Shown: positions 1-7,904 of the stretch, in pieces
Layout: each line of letters opens with the position of its first letter
Position numbering within the stretch: the stretch's first letter is position 1
Source of the DNA: CAYNLG01 sp964397995
Lineage (GTDB): Bacteria; Planctomycetota; Phycisphaerae; FEN-1346
DNA length: 64,000 bases
NCBI GenBank assembly: GCA_964397995.1
Contig: CAYNLG010000006.1
Coordinates: 15,621-79,620, forward strand
Reading direction: 5' to 3'
Program-made: the position numbers and the translations under genes
The notes under the pieces: generated by a model
Told to the model about the DNA's origin: nothing
The model's input: the letters and a program-made list of their open reading frames with translations, nothing else
Database searches by the model: none

Positions 1-560
1 TCGGGGTCCTCCTGCGGCGTGGTCTTCTTCGGCGCCCGGTAGGCACTGTGGCCTTCGGGAATCAGGCCCTGCGTCTGCTCGAACCGGACGACCTTCAGGC
101 GGCCGAACGTGCGGCCCTCGGCCGAGAGCGTCCCGTCCTCGCCGATATGCAGCGTCATGGCACTGGCGGTGGGCGGCAGGATGATCGGCCCGCTGCGGCC
201 GAGGAAAGCCCGGCCCTGGCCGTCGACCAGCTTCCGCTCCGGGTCGATCTGCAGCGTCCCGTTGCGCGTATACCGCGGGCCGTCGGGCGTCTCCAGCACC
301 AGGAACCCTTTGCCGTGCAGGGCGACGTCCAGCGGCCGCCCCGTCCGCACCATGTTTCCCTGCGTGAAGTCCACCATCGTCTCGCCGACCGTGCCCGCGA
401 TGCCCGACGCCGCGGTCGGCGCCCCGGCCGCCCCGTCGTCGTACGTCATCGTCGGGAACCGCCGCTTGTAGCCCACCGTGTTGGCGTTGGCCAGGTTGTG
501 CGCGACGACGTGGTACTGGTCCGACAGGGCCCCCAGCGTCGTCACCGAGTGCTCATACAT
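1..560 (-). CDS. flgF: Flagellar basal-body rod protein FlgF/FlgG family, partial (3' end outside window)
   Basis: Only the first 186 codons are visible; the gene runs off the left edge. The protein starts MYEHSVTTLG, and the rod/hook-family signature HNLANANTVGYKRR follows at about residues 21-34. A later stretch reads GNMVRTGRPLDVALHGKGFLVL, the conserved block where rod and hook proteins pack. This family builds the proximal or distal rod and is exported by the flagellar type III system. The start ATG overlaps the upstream gene's stop by 8 nt, indicating translational coupling as the last visible gene of the fliK operon. FlgF is preferred over FlgG because of position and the non-canonical N-terminus, but FlgG is possible. 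Confidence 0.85.
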   Translation of the reverse strand, partial: MYEHSVTTLGALSDQYHVVAHNLANANTVGYKRRFPTMTYDDGAAGAPTAASGIAGTVGETMVDFTQGNMVRTGRPLDVALHGKGFLVLETPDGPRYTRNGTLQIDPERKLVDGQGRAFLGRSGPIILPPTASAMTLHIGEDGTLSAEGRTFGRLKVVRFEQTQGLIPEGHSAYRAPKKTTPQEDP

Positions 561-1692
561 GGACGGCCTCCCGCGGGGCGCCCGCCTCCGGGTCCGCCAG
601 GGCGGCGGCCCGGCGCTCCAGGGCGTGGGTCTCGCGCACCAGGTATCCGACCTCCTCGTCCGTCAGGCCCGCCAGTTCCAGGGCCACCGCGCGGCAGCCG
701 GCCCCGTCGGTCTCCACGCGCCGCACCGTCGCGGGGGCCTCCAGCGTCCGCTTCGGGTGGACCTTCAGGACCACCAGGGCGCGCTGGCCGGGCGTCATGC
801 CGCCCGCCTCGTCCTCGGCGGCGGGGTCGGTCTCCACCAGCAGGCCCGGCCCGCCCATCTCCCGCAGCCGCCCGGGCACGAACGTCGGCAGCGTCTCCTC
901 AGTGCCGCGCTTCACCAGCGGGTACGGCGCCAGGTACACCTCGCGGTCGGCGGCCACGCGCGCGAACCGGCGCAGGTCCGCCCGCCGCGGGGCACTCACC
1001 ACGTGCAGGACCAGCAGCTCGCCCGCGCCGGCGACGATCGACGCGTCGATCTCCCAGGGCGTCCGCCCCACCGCCGTCCGCAGGACGCACGGCCGGCCCG
1101 TCGCCTCGTCGGCCGGGGCCTCCACCTGGAGCGTCACGCGGCGGCCGTCGACGCGGCTGACCCGCGCGGCCACCGTCCGACCGTCCCGGAAAGCCACCGT
1201 CACGCGTTGCTTCGCCTGGAGCCGTGCCGCGCCGTCCGCGCCCTCGCCTTCGGCGGCGTCGAACGCGAAGCCCAGCTTCGTCCGCACCGCCGGCATCTGG
1301 GCCGCCAGCGCCGTAAGCCGCGCCGCGGGCACGCCTTCGACGGCCTGCCCGGCCGCCAGCGCCGCCGCGCCGCGCTCGAAGACCGCCTCGTCGGCGTAGA
1401 CCAGACCGTAGGGCCGGGCGCCGGCCAGGCGCGCGACGCACGCCAGGGCCGCCTGCTCCTCGGCCGAAAGGCCCAGCCGCGCCGCCGACGCCAGGAACGC
1501 CGCCAGCGCCCGCCGCCGCCGCGCCCACGCCGCGTACAGCCCCACCAGCAGGCCGCCGACCACCAGCGTCGCCAGCACGGGCAGCCACAGGTCCCAGCCG
1601 CTGGCGACGTACTCGTCCCAGCGGGCCAGGGCCCGGAGGCGGTCGACCGGGGTAGCGGCCAGCGCGGTCCAGTTGAGCGGCGGCAGGGTCAT
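553..1692 (-). CDS. Membrane-anchored PilZ-like (YcgR-type) protein in the hook operon
   Basis: This 379-aa protein has one predicted membrane helix at about residues 34-57, followed by a basic stretch (RRRR). About residues 160-225 look like the YcgR N-terminal barrel. A PilZ-like segment then begins with RRFAR, which fits the RxxxR half of the cyclic-di-GMP site. The second PilZ motif (D/NxSxxG) is not recognisable; the equivalent position reads GGPGLLVET. YcgR-type proteins act as c-di-GMP-dependent flagellar brakes or regulators. Its place between flgE and flgF supports a motility role. c-di-GMP binding is uncertain given the missing second motif. No strong ribosome binding site precedes the ATG, which lies 7 nt after the flgE stop. 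Confidence 0.6.
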   Translation of the reverse strand: MTLPPLNWTALAATPVDRLRALARWDEYVASGWDLWLPVLATLVVGGLLVGLYAAWARRRRALAAFLASAARLGLSAEEQAALACVARLAGARPYGLVYADEAVFERGAAALAAGQAVEGVPAARLTALAAQMPAVRTKLGFAFDAAEGEGADGAARLQAKQRVTVAFRDGRTVAARVSRVDGRRVTLQVEAPADEATGRPCVLRTAVGRTPWEIDASIVAGAGELLVLHVVSAPRRADLRRFARVAADREVYLAPYPLVKRGTEETLPTFVPGRLREMGGPGLLVETDPAAEDEAGGMTPGQRALVVLKVHPKRTLEAPATVRRVETDGAGCRAVALELAGLTDEEVGYLVRETHALERRAAALADPEAGAPREAVHV

Positions 1693-1698
1693 GGGCGG

Positions 1699-3342
1699 TT
1701 AGCGGATCAGGTTGGCCAGTTCTTGGAGCATCTCGTTGGTGATGCGGATGGTCCGGGCGTTGGCCTGGAAGCCGTTCTGCGCCTGGATGAGGTTCACGAA
1801 CTCCTGGGCGGTCTCGACGTTGGAGCGTTCGAGCGAGCCGCCGTTGACGGCCCCCGCCCCGCCCGCCAGGGCCAGCGTCGGCACGGGGTCGCCGGAGTTC
1901 GCCGACGCCTCGTAGTAGCCGTTGCCGACGCTCGTCAGGCCCGCCGGGTTCTGGAAAGTGGTGAGCTTGAGGGCGGCAATGTCGCGGCGGACGCCGTTGG
2001 TGAACATGCCGACCAACGTGCCCTCGCGGCTGACCGAGAGGCTCGACAGGTACCCGGCCTCGTAGCCGTCCTGGCCGTTGGCCGCCACGGTGGAGGTCGG
2101 GGCGCCGAACTGGCTCAGGCCGTCGAACCCGCCGACGGTCCCGAGGTCCAGGTTCAGCGTCGCGGTGTCGCCCGTCAGGCCGCCGAACCGGACCGTGAAG
2201 CTCGGCGTGTCGCCGATCGTCCCGTCCATGCCGCCGAAGCTGCCGTCGCGGCCGAACGTGATGCCGCGCACGCGCCGGTCGTCCAGCACCGTGTCGCCGC
2301 TCAGGCTCGTCAGGACGGCGTCCCAGGTGTTGGGGGTGTCGGTGCGGACGAACGAGACGCTCATGACGTGGCTGATGCCCTGCTGGTCGAAGACCTCGAC
2401 GTTGGTGTTCTTGGCCTCGCCGCCCCCGGCCGCCAGCAGGTTGAAGTACGCCGGTAGCTCCAGCGCCCCGCCCCCCGCGTACGCCAGGTACAGGTCCGTC
2501 TGGCTGTAGCCGCTCGCGTTGTCGGTCAGGCGGAGCTCGCCGTTGGTCACCGCGCAGGTCGATCCGCTGAAGGCGGCGTTGATGGCGGCACAGAGGTCGC
2601 CGAGGGTCGAGCCGGCGGCCAGGGTGAAGACGTCGGCCACCGCCCCGCCGCCGCGGTCCGTGCCGGTGATGGTGATGGTGTCGCCGGCGGCCAGGCCGCT
2701 CCCCTGGTCGAGGTCCGCCAGCAGCGTGGCCGCCGACGCCAGCGACCCGGTGTCGGTATACTGGACGCCGCTGGAGAGCAGGTTCGTGGTCGGGTTGGCG
2801 GCATCGGCGCTCAGGTTGCCGGAGAAGGTGACGGTCTCGGTCGCCTTGGCCGGCAGAGCCACGTTGTAGGGAATCTTGATGAAGTCGTCGACCGGGTCCT
2901 GGAACCCCGCCGCCACCCCCACGCTGCCCATCCGCTCGACGCGGTAGCCCGTGCCGGGGTCCACCAGGTAGTACTCGGCGTCGACGGCGAAGCTGCCGAC
3001 CCGGGTGTAGGCCTGCTGCTCGCCGTCGCTCAGGACGAAGTACCCGGCACCCTCGATGGCCATATCGAGGGGACGGCTCGTGTTGACCAGGTTACCCTGA
3101 GCCATGTTCTGGTCGATGCTCCCGACCGCCACGCCGCTACCCACCTGGGCCGGGTTCGTCCCGCCCATCGTGTCGCTGGGCTGCGTGGCGTCGCGCATCG
3201 TCTCGGCCAGGAGCTCCGAGAAGACGACGCGGCTCGACTTGAAGCCGTACGTGTTGACGTTGGCCAGGTTGTTGCCCGTCACGTCCAGCATCTTCTGGTG
3301 GGCCTGGAGCCCCGTGACGCCCGACATCAGTGCGTTGCTCAT
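1699..3342 (-). CDS. flgE: Flagellar hook protein FlgE
   Basis: This 547-aa protein begins MSNALMSGVTGLQAHQKMLD and carries the N-terminal rod/hook signature NNLANVNTYGFKSSR (about residues 24-38). The conserved block NTSRPLDMAIEGAGYFVL follows near residue 90. The C-terminus has the expected D0 helix ending QANARTIRITNEMLQELANLI. The central domains (about residues 150-430) are longer than in the enterobacterial hook protein (about 400 aa) and are Thr/Gly/Asp rich, as in other long hooks. FlgE polymerises into the hook outside the cell after type III export. A GAGGAGA ribosome binding site lies 7 nt before the ATG. It sits between flgD and a PilZ-like gene in the fliK operon. Confidence 0.97.
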   Translation of the reverse strand: MSNALMSGVTGLQAHQKMLDVTGNNLANVNTYGFKSSRVVFSELLAETMRDATQPSDTMGGTNPAQVGSGVAVGSIDQNMAQGNLVNTSRPLDMAIEGAGYFVLSDGEQQAYTRVGSFAVDAEYYLVDPGTGYRVERMGSVGVAAGFQDPVDDFIKIPYNVALPAKATETVTFSGNLSADAANPTTNLLSSGVQYTDTGSLASAATLLADLDQGSGLAAGDTITITGTDRGGGAVADVFTLAAGSTLGDLCAAINAAFSGSTCAVTNGELRLTDNASGYSQTDLYLAYAGGGALELPAYFNLLAAGGGEAKNTNVEVFDQQGISHVMSVSFVRTDTPNTWDAVLTSLSGDTVLDDRRVRGITFGRDGSFGGMDGTIGDTPSFTVRFGGLTGDTATLNLDLGTVGGFDGLSQFGAPTSTVAANGQDGYEAGYLSSLSVSREGTLVGMFTNGVRRDIAALKLTTFQNPAGLTSVGNGYYEASANSGDPVPTLALAGGAGAVNGGSLERSNVETAQEFVNLIQAQNGFQANARTIRITNEMLQELANLIR

Positions 3343-3385
3343 GCCTGTCTCCTCATGGCCCCGGCCGGGGGCCGAGTCCTCGTTT

Positions 3386-4156
3386 CTACAGAACCGAGTC
3401 GACCGCGCTCGCCGCCACCGTCTCGCCGCCGGCCACCAGCACCAGGTTGCCGTCGGCGTCGAGGCGGACCTCCGTCACGGTGGCCGTGCGGAGCGTGCCT
3501 TCGCCCTCGGGGAGGTAGCGGATCTGCTTGCCCACCAGCGCCGCGGCCTGTGCCCGGTCGGCCGCCGAGAGCGACCCCGCGGCCGCGTCCGACGCCGCCT
3601 GGCAGCTCGCCAGCGGCACCGCCTGGCCGCCCACGACCATGTAGGCTTGGCCGTCGTCGGCAAGGATGCCCGTGGCGGTGCCGGTCATGGGCGACCCGCC
3701 GCCCGGCGGCACGTACGTCACCTCGCGGCCCAGCAGCGCCGCCGCGGCGTCGCGGTCGGCCGCCGAGAGCGACCCCGCGGCCGAGGTGCCGATCGTGTAC
3801 ACGTCGTCCAGGTCCACCACCTGGCTGCCCACCTGGAGCAGCACGCCGCCGGCGCCCAGAGCGACGCCCAGCACCGGCCCCGTCAAGGTGGTCTCGCCGT
3901 CGCCGGCGTCGAAAGAGACGTCGCGGCCGATGAGGGAGGCGGCATACTGGCGTTCGGCGGCCTGGAGCACGTCGCTGAACCGGCTGTTAACCTTTTCGAG
4001 CTGCTCCAGCTGCGAGATCTGCGCCAGCTGCGCCGTCATGTCCGACTGGTCCATCGGCTCCAGCGGGTTCTGGTACCGGAGCTGCGTCACCATCAGGTTC
4101 AGGTAGTCGAGTTTCAGGCCTTCCGCCTGGGCCGACGTCACGTCCATGCTCGCCAT
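3386..4156 (-). CDS. flgD: Flagellar hook assembly scaffold FlgD
   Basis: This 256-aa protein has the diagnostic N-terminal region LDYLNLMVTQLRYQNPLEPMD at about residues 16-36, followed by a Gln/Leu-rich helix that enters the rod tip. FlgD caps the growing hook and is discarded afterwards. The rest contains three repeats of a short segment resembling SLSAADRAQAAALVGKQI (about residues 75-235); each seems to restart a beta-rich unit that places a loop into a FlgD_ig/Tudor-like fold. The repeats make it slightly longer than E. coli FlgD (231 aa). It starts 16 nt after the fliK stop, in the same sigma-54-driven operon, directly before flgE. Confidence 0.95.
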   Translation of the reverse strand: MASMDVTSAQAEGLKLDYLNLMVTQLRYQNPLEPMDQSDMTAQLAQISQLEQLEKVNSRFSDVLQAAERQYAASLIGRDVSFDAGDGETTLTGPVLGVALGAGGVLLQVGSQVVDLDDVYTIGTSAAGSLSAADRDAAAALLGREVTYVPPGGGSPMTGTATGILADDGQAYMVVGGQAVPLASCQAASDAAAGSLSAADRAQAAALVGKQIRYLPEGEGTLRTATVTEVRLDADGNLVLVAGGETVAASAVDSVL

Positions 4157-4172
4157 AGGGGCCTCGCTGGGG

Positions 4173-5627
4173 TCAGATGGTGACGTTCAGGCGGCCGCTC
4201 GCGGCGGCGCCGGGGTCGGAGTCGCTCTCGATGCCGACGGCCTCGGCCGCGCCGGGCTCGTCGCCCGCGCCGCCCGCGTCGGCCAGGCCGTCGTCGCGGC
4301 CCGGCTGGCCGCCCGGCGCCCCGTTCCATCCGCCCTGCAGGGGGTTCTGTCCGCCCTGGTGCGGCGTCTGGGGGTCGTTCAGCGCCACGTCGAGGCGCCG
4401 CAGCTGGATGCCCCCCTCCTGCAGCCGCGCCACCAGGCCGCCCGCCTCGCGCTCCAGCCGCGCCAGCGTCTCGGGCTGTTCCACCCGCACCGTGGCGCGC
4501 AACTGGTCGCCCTCGACGGCCACGGCGACGCGGATGCGGCCAAGCTCGGGGGGCCGGAGCGTGACGACCACCTCGCGGCCCCGCTGCGACGCCACCTCCC
4601 GGACCGTATCGGCCACCTGGTCCGAGAGCGGGGCGTGCGGCCCGCGGGCGTCGGCCGTCGACGTGGCCGCCCCCGGGGACGCCGGCGCGGCTTGCGCGGG
4701 CGCCTCCGCCGCGGCGGTGACGGCCGCCGTCTGCGGCCGCGCCTCGGACGCCGGGGCCGCCGGCCGGGCTATCTGGACCGTGCCGTCAGGTTGGGCGACC
4801 ACCTGGAAGCCCTCGGCCTTGGGGCCGGCCGACGCGGTTTCGGCCAACGGCGTGCCCGCGGCGCCCGTTTGGGCCTTCAGGGCCGAGGCCGCACGCCGCC
4901 GCGCGCCCGCGTCCGGACGGCCGCCCGTCTCGGCGGACGCCCCGTCCTCGCGGACCTCGGCAGCGGCGGGAACGGCAGATGCGGCGACGGCCGGCTGGGC
5001 GGGGTCAGACGCCGGGCCGGCCGTCGCGCTCGGGGCAACTGCGGCAGGGGGTTCGGTCGGGGTCGGCCGGCTTGCCTCGGCCGGCGCCGGCGCGGTCGGG
5101 TTCGCGGGCGTCGCCGCCGGGCCGTTCGCGAGGACGTCCCGCGGAAGTGCCGCTTCAGGCGTCGGCGGGGGCGCCGCCGAGGCGTGCGGCTGGGCGCTCC
5201 CGTCCGCCGCCGCCACCGAGCCCGGCGTCTGGCCCGGTGCGGGCTCGCCGGTCGGTACCGGCGCCGTCGCGGCGTCCGTGGCCGTCGGCACGGCCGGCTG
5301 CGCCGCGGCGGGGGTCTCGAGGAGCGCGGCCGCCATCACCTCTTGCGCGGCCGCGGCGTCCTCGCCCTTGACGGGCTTCGCGGGCGCGACCGGCGCATCG
5401 CCCGCCCGTTTCGGGGTCTCCGTCATATTCTTTTTCTTTTCCGCGCCGGACTCGGCCTCCGGGCGAGGCGCTTCCTGCCCGGCTTCCGCTTTCCCGACAC
5501 CCACCGGCCCCGCCTCAGGCGCGTCGGCCTCCATGTCGAATGGCCGGCTCGGACGGGGAGCGGCACCGCGCGGCGAGGGTGCCGCGGGAATCACGGTGCT
5601 GACGGCATCGATGGCGATTGGGGACAT
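4173..5627 (-). CDS. fliK: Flagellar hook-length control protein FliK
   Basis: This 484-aa protein has a long Ala/Pro/Glu-rich low-complexity N-terminal two thirds (about residues 15-340) typical of the FliK molecular ruler. The compact C-terminal domain contains VVVTLRPPELGRIRVAVAVE (about residues 365-384), the Flg_hook signature LxPxxLGxxxv. FliK is secreted during hook growth and interacts with FlhB to switch export from hook to filament substrates. The start is supported by GAGGAG 7 nt upstream and by a sigma-54 promoter whose predicted transcript starts about 15 nt before the ATG. It is the first gene of the leftward operon fliK-flgD-flgE-PilZ-flgF. Confidence 0.93.
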   Translation of the reverse strand: MSPIAIDAVSTVIPAAPSPRGAAPRPSRPFDMEADAPEAGPVGVGKAEAGQEAPRPEAESGAEKKKNMTETPKRAGDAPVAPAKPVKGEDAAAAQEVMAAALLETPAAAQPAVPTATDAATAPVPTGEPAPGQTPGSVAAADGSAQPHASAAPPPTPEAALPRDVLANGPAATPANPTAPAPAEASRPTPTEPPAAVAPSATAGPASDPAQPAVAASAVPAAAEVREDGASAETGGRPDAGARRRAASALKAQTGAAGTPLAETASAGPKAEGFQVVAQPDGTVQIARPAAPASEARPQTAAVTAAAEAPAQAAPASPGAATSTADARGPHAPLSDQVADTVREVASQRGREVVVTLRPPELGRIRVAVAVEGDQLRATVRVEQPETLARLEREAGGLVARLQEGGIQLRRLDVALNDPQTPHQGGQNPLQGGWNGAPGGQPGRDDGLADAGGAGDEPGAAEAVGIESDSDPGAAASGRLNVTI

Positions 5628-5653
5628 AGTCTGCTCCTCGGCCCGAACCCCTA

Positions 5654-5669
5654 AGCAACCCCCGTGCCA
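5654..5669 (-). promoter_or_regulatory. Sigma-54 promoter of the fliK operon
   Basis: Read on the minus strand, the site is TGGCAC, five bases, TTGCT. It matches the sigma-54 consensus (TGGCAC-N5-TTGCW) at every position, with GG and GC exactly 12 bp apart. Transcription should start near 5643, giving a leader of about 15 nt before fliK. Sigma-54 promoters need an enhancer-binding activator, and two are encoded to the right. Confidence 0.92.
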
Positions 5670-6172
5670 GAGCCCGAGGCCGAGGCCAGAGCTCTTCGCA
5701 ACCCCCCACCAGAACTTGACTTACGTCGCCTAGGGGAATCCTGTAAGGCAATCCCTTACCCGAGAAGCCGCAGTTCCGGCCGGAAATCGGTTCCTGCCAA
5801 CCGGCAATCCCTTCCGCCTGCGTCCCCTCGCGCGTGCCGAGGCCAAGCGACGGGCCGCGCCGCGCGCCGGACTCGTCCTACATCAACGTTTACAGTGCGG
5901 GCGTTGTGTTTACTCTAATGTGCGCCTTGGCGCCTGCGCGCTGATGCTGACAGGGATGCCCCCAATCGGGATCGGGAAGTCCCGATTCCCCGGAAGCGCC
6001 AACTTCCCTAAAGGCGCGGCCCCGCGGCCGCCGACTACAGGACCATCAGGAAATCCCTGATGGGCTCCGTGACCGCGCCCGGCCCCGGGACAGGCCAGCC
6101 GGTCGTCGGGGGCCGCGTTCCGCGGCCCGGCCGGCGGCGCCCCGCACGTCGAAAACGCTGGGGACATCTTGG
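5670..6172. promoter_or_regulatory. Divergent control region between fliK and the first activator, rich in dyads
   Basis: No gene is seen here. The stretch holds several perfect inverted repeats: GTAAGG-N5-CCTTAC at 5743-5759, the 12-bp palindrome TTCCGGCCGGAA at 5774-5785, AATCGGGA-N8-TCCCGATT at 5964-5987 (with an overlapping ATCGGGA/TCCCGAT pair at 5971-5986), and CCATCAGG-N5-CCTGATGG at 6043-6063. GGCAATCCCTT occurs twice, at 5748 and 5803. The first two dyads lie 75-130 bp upstream of the fliK sigma-54 promoter, the usual distance for activator binding. The last two precede the activator gene and could be its operators. No convincing sigma-70 or sigma-54 promoter was found for the rightward activator. 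Confidence 0.5.
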
Positions 6173-7609
6173 ATGGGATGTGACAACACCCTGTCACTGC
6201 AGACGGTGGTGGCCCTCGGAAGCCCTCCGTCGCCGTCGGACTGTCCGCTCGAGCCGCTTTCGGAGCGCGTCATCTCCGCCGCCAGCCCCGAAGAGACCCT
6301 CCGGGCCACCCGCGAAACCCACCCCGACCTGGTCGTGGTCCGCGAGTCGGTGCCCAAGGACGAGGGCCTGGCCCTGTTGAAGCAACTCCGCGAGGTCCTG
6401 CCTGAGACGCCCGTCGTCGTCCTCTCGGACCGCCCGGACGTCGACGCGGCCGTCACCTACATGCGCCACGGGGCCCGCGACTATGTCAGCGTCCCGATGG
6501 CCGACCAGGAGGTCACGCGGCTGCTGACGGTGGCCCGAACGGGGGCGAGCGGGCGGCACCGGCAGCAGTATTTCGCCCCGGAATGCCCCTCCGAGGTGCC
6601 GCTGGTCGGCCATGCGGAGGGCACCCGGACCGTCCTGCGGATGCTCCGGCTGGTGGCCGAAAGCGCCTGCAACCCCGTCCTCATCACCGGCGAGACCGGC
6701 ACCGGCAAGGAACTGGCCGCCCACGCCGTCCACGCCCTGCGCGGGGGCACCCCCGAGACCTTCGTGGCCGTCAACTGCGCCGCCCTGACCGCGACGCTCC
6801 TGGAGAGCGAGCTTTTCGGCCACGTCAAGGGGGCCTTCACCGGCGCCGACCGCGACAAGACGGGCCTGTTTGAGGTCGCTGGCACCGGCAGCCTCTTCCT
6901 CGACGAGATCAGCGAGATGCCGCCCGAACTCCAGGCCAAGCTCCTTCGCGTCATCCAGGAGCGCCGGTTCCGCAAGGTGGGCGGCACGCGAGACCTGGAC
7001 TGCCGCTGCACCCTCATCGCCAGCAGCAACCGCGATCTGGAGCTCGAGAGCCGCGAGGGCCGTTTCCGCCGCGACCTCTACTACCGGCTGGCCGTCTTCC
7101 CGGTCGAATTGCCGCCCCTGCGGGCTCCCGGGCGGCGTGAGGACGTCCCCCTGCTGGCCCGGTACTTCGTCGAGACCTCCGCCCAGCCCGCCCGCGATCG
7201 GGTGCGGGGCCTGGCGCCGGAGGCCGAGGCCCGCCTCATGGAGCACCCTTGGCCCGGCAACGTCCGCGAACTCCGCAACACCATCGAGCGGGCCATGATC
7301 CTGGAGACGTCGGACCGGATCACCCCCGACAGCCTCCGCCTGCCGACCGACCCGGACCGGCTGCCGGTCGCCGGCGACAAGCTAACCGTCCCGAGCGACG
7401 ACTTCTCGCTCGAAACCGCCGAACGGCTCTTCATCACCCGGGCCCTGAAGGAGACCGGCTGGCAGCGGACCCGCGCGGCCGCGCTCCTCGGCATCACCCG
7501 GGCCACGCTGCACGCCAAGCTCAAGCGGTACAAGATCAAGATTCCGGACCCGGGGTCGCCGGCGGCGGCCTCGCGGACGCCGTTGCGTCTGACCGCGGCC
7601 GGCGTGTAG
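6173..7609 (+). CDS. Sigma-54-dependent flagellar transcription activator (NtrC family) with a degenerate receiver
   Basis: This 478-aa protein has three domains. About residues 1-125 resemble a response-regulator receiver, but the phospho-acceptor position in DLVVVRESVP is Arg instead of Asp. An AAA+ domain follows, with Walker A GETGTGKE (about 173-180), the sigma-54 contact loop GAFTGA (about 220-225) and LFLDEISEMP as Walker B. A Fis-type helix-turn-helix lies near the C-terminus (RAAALLGITRATLHAKLKRY). It should remodel sigma-54 RNA polymerase at the three sigma-54 promoters in this locus. Loss of the Asp suggests phosphorylation-independent control, as in FleQ- or FlgR-like proteins. 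The ATG at 6173 is chosen because the next ATG reads straight into a stop; no strong ribosome binding site is visible. Confidence 0.92.
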   Translation: MGCDNTLSLQTVVALGSPPSPSDCPLEPLSERVISAASPEETLRATRETHPDLVVVRESVPKDEGLALLKQLREVLPETPVVVLSDRPDVDAAVTYMRHGARDYVSVPMADQEVTRLLTVARTGASGRHRQQYFAPECPSEVPLVGHAEGTRTVLRMLRLVAESACNPVLITGETGTGKELAAHAVHALRGGTPETFVAVNCAALTATLLESELFGHVKGAFTGADRDKTGLFEVAGTGSLFLDEISEMPPELQAKLLRVIQERRFRKVGGTRDLDCRCTLIASSNRDLELESREGRFRRDLYYRLAVFPVELPPLRAPGRREDVPLLARYFVETSAQPARDRVRGLAPEAEARLMEHPWPGNVRELRNTIERAMILETSDRITPDSLRLPTDPDRLPVAGDKLTVPSDDFSLETAERLFITRALKETGWQRTRAAALLGITRATLHAKLKRYKIKIPDPGSPAAASRTPLRLTAAGV

Positions 7610-7686
7610 GCCCCGCGGCCCTCCCGCGCCCGCCGTGGCGCCCCCTTTCTGACCCGTCCGGCCCGGCTCGCCCCCACCGCGAACGT

Positions 7687-7725
7687 CTGAAAACCGCGCG
7701 CCGCGCGCAAAACCCTGACGCCGCG
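7687..7725. promoter_or_regulatory. Candidate upstream activator element, copy A
   Basis: This segment contains AAAA, then GCGCCGCG, then AAAAC, then TGACGCCGC in a fixed order within about 40 bp. It lies about 90-130 bp upstream of the sigma-54 promoter at 7816. A closely similar segment in opposite orientation occurs at 23671-23710, upstream of the fliO sigma-54 promoter. Position and orientation independence fit an enhancer for a sigma-54 activator. The match was found by eye. Confidence 0.4.
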
Positions 7726-7815
7726 CGGCCCCGTCCGGCCCCGCTCCTGACGCCGCACCCCCGCCGCCAGCCGCGCCAGGGCCGGTTCCGGCCGATGCCG
7801 CGCCGCGCCCGCCTT

Positions 7816-7831
7816 TGGCACACCGCTTGCT
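7816..7831 (+). promoter_or_regulatory. Sigma-54 promoter of the main rightward flagellar operon
   Basis: The sequence is TGGCAC, five bases (ACCGC), TTGCT, a full consensus match with the invariant GG and GC 12 bp apart. The predicted start is near 7842, about 60 nt before the next gene. It follows the first activator gene and probably drives the TPR genes, the second activator and flgB to fliN. Confidence 0.9.
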
Positions 7832-7904
7832 CCTGCGGACCTTGACGCAAGGGGGCTGCGCATGCGCGCCGCCCCGGGGAGAGGCGCCAAGCGCCACGTC
7901 ATCC

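Noticed and set aside
5716..5745. Sigma-70 promoter (TTGACT...CTGTAA) for the first activator
   Set aside because: Spacing of 18-19 and a poor -10; more than 400 nt from the gene.
5889..5919. Promoter-like TTTACA...TCTAAT upstream of the first activator
   Set aside because: Spacer of 19 and weak -10; kept only as a possibility for testing.
7815..7904. Upstream TTG start of the TPR gene
   Set aside because: It lies inside the -24/-12 promoter, so it would not be transcribed.
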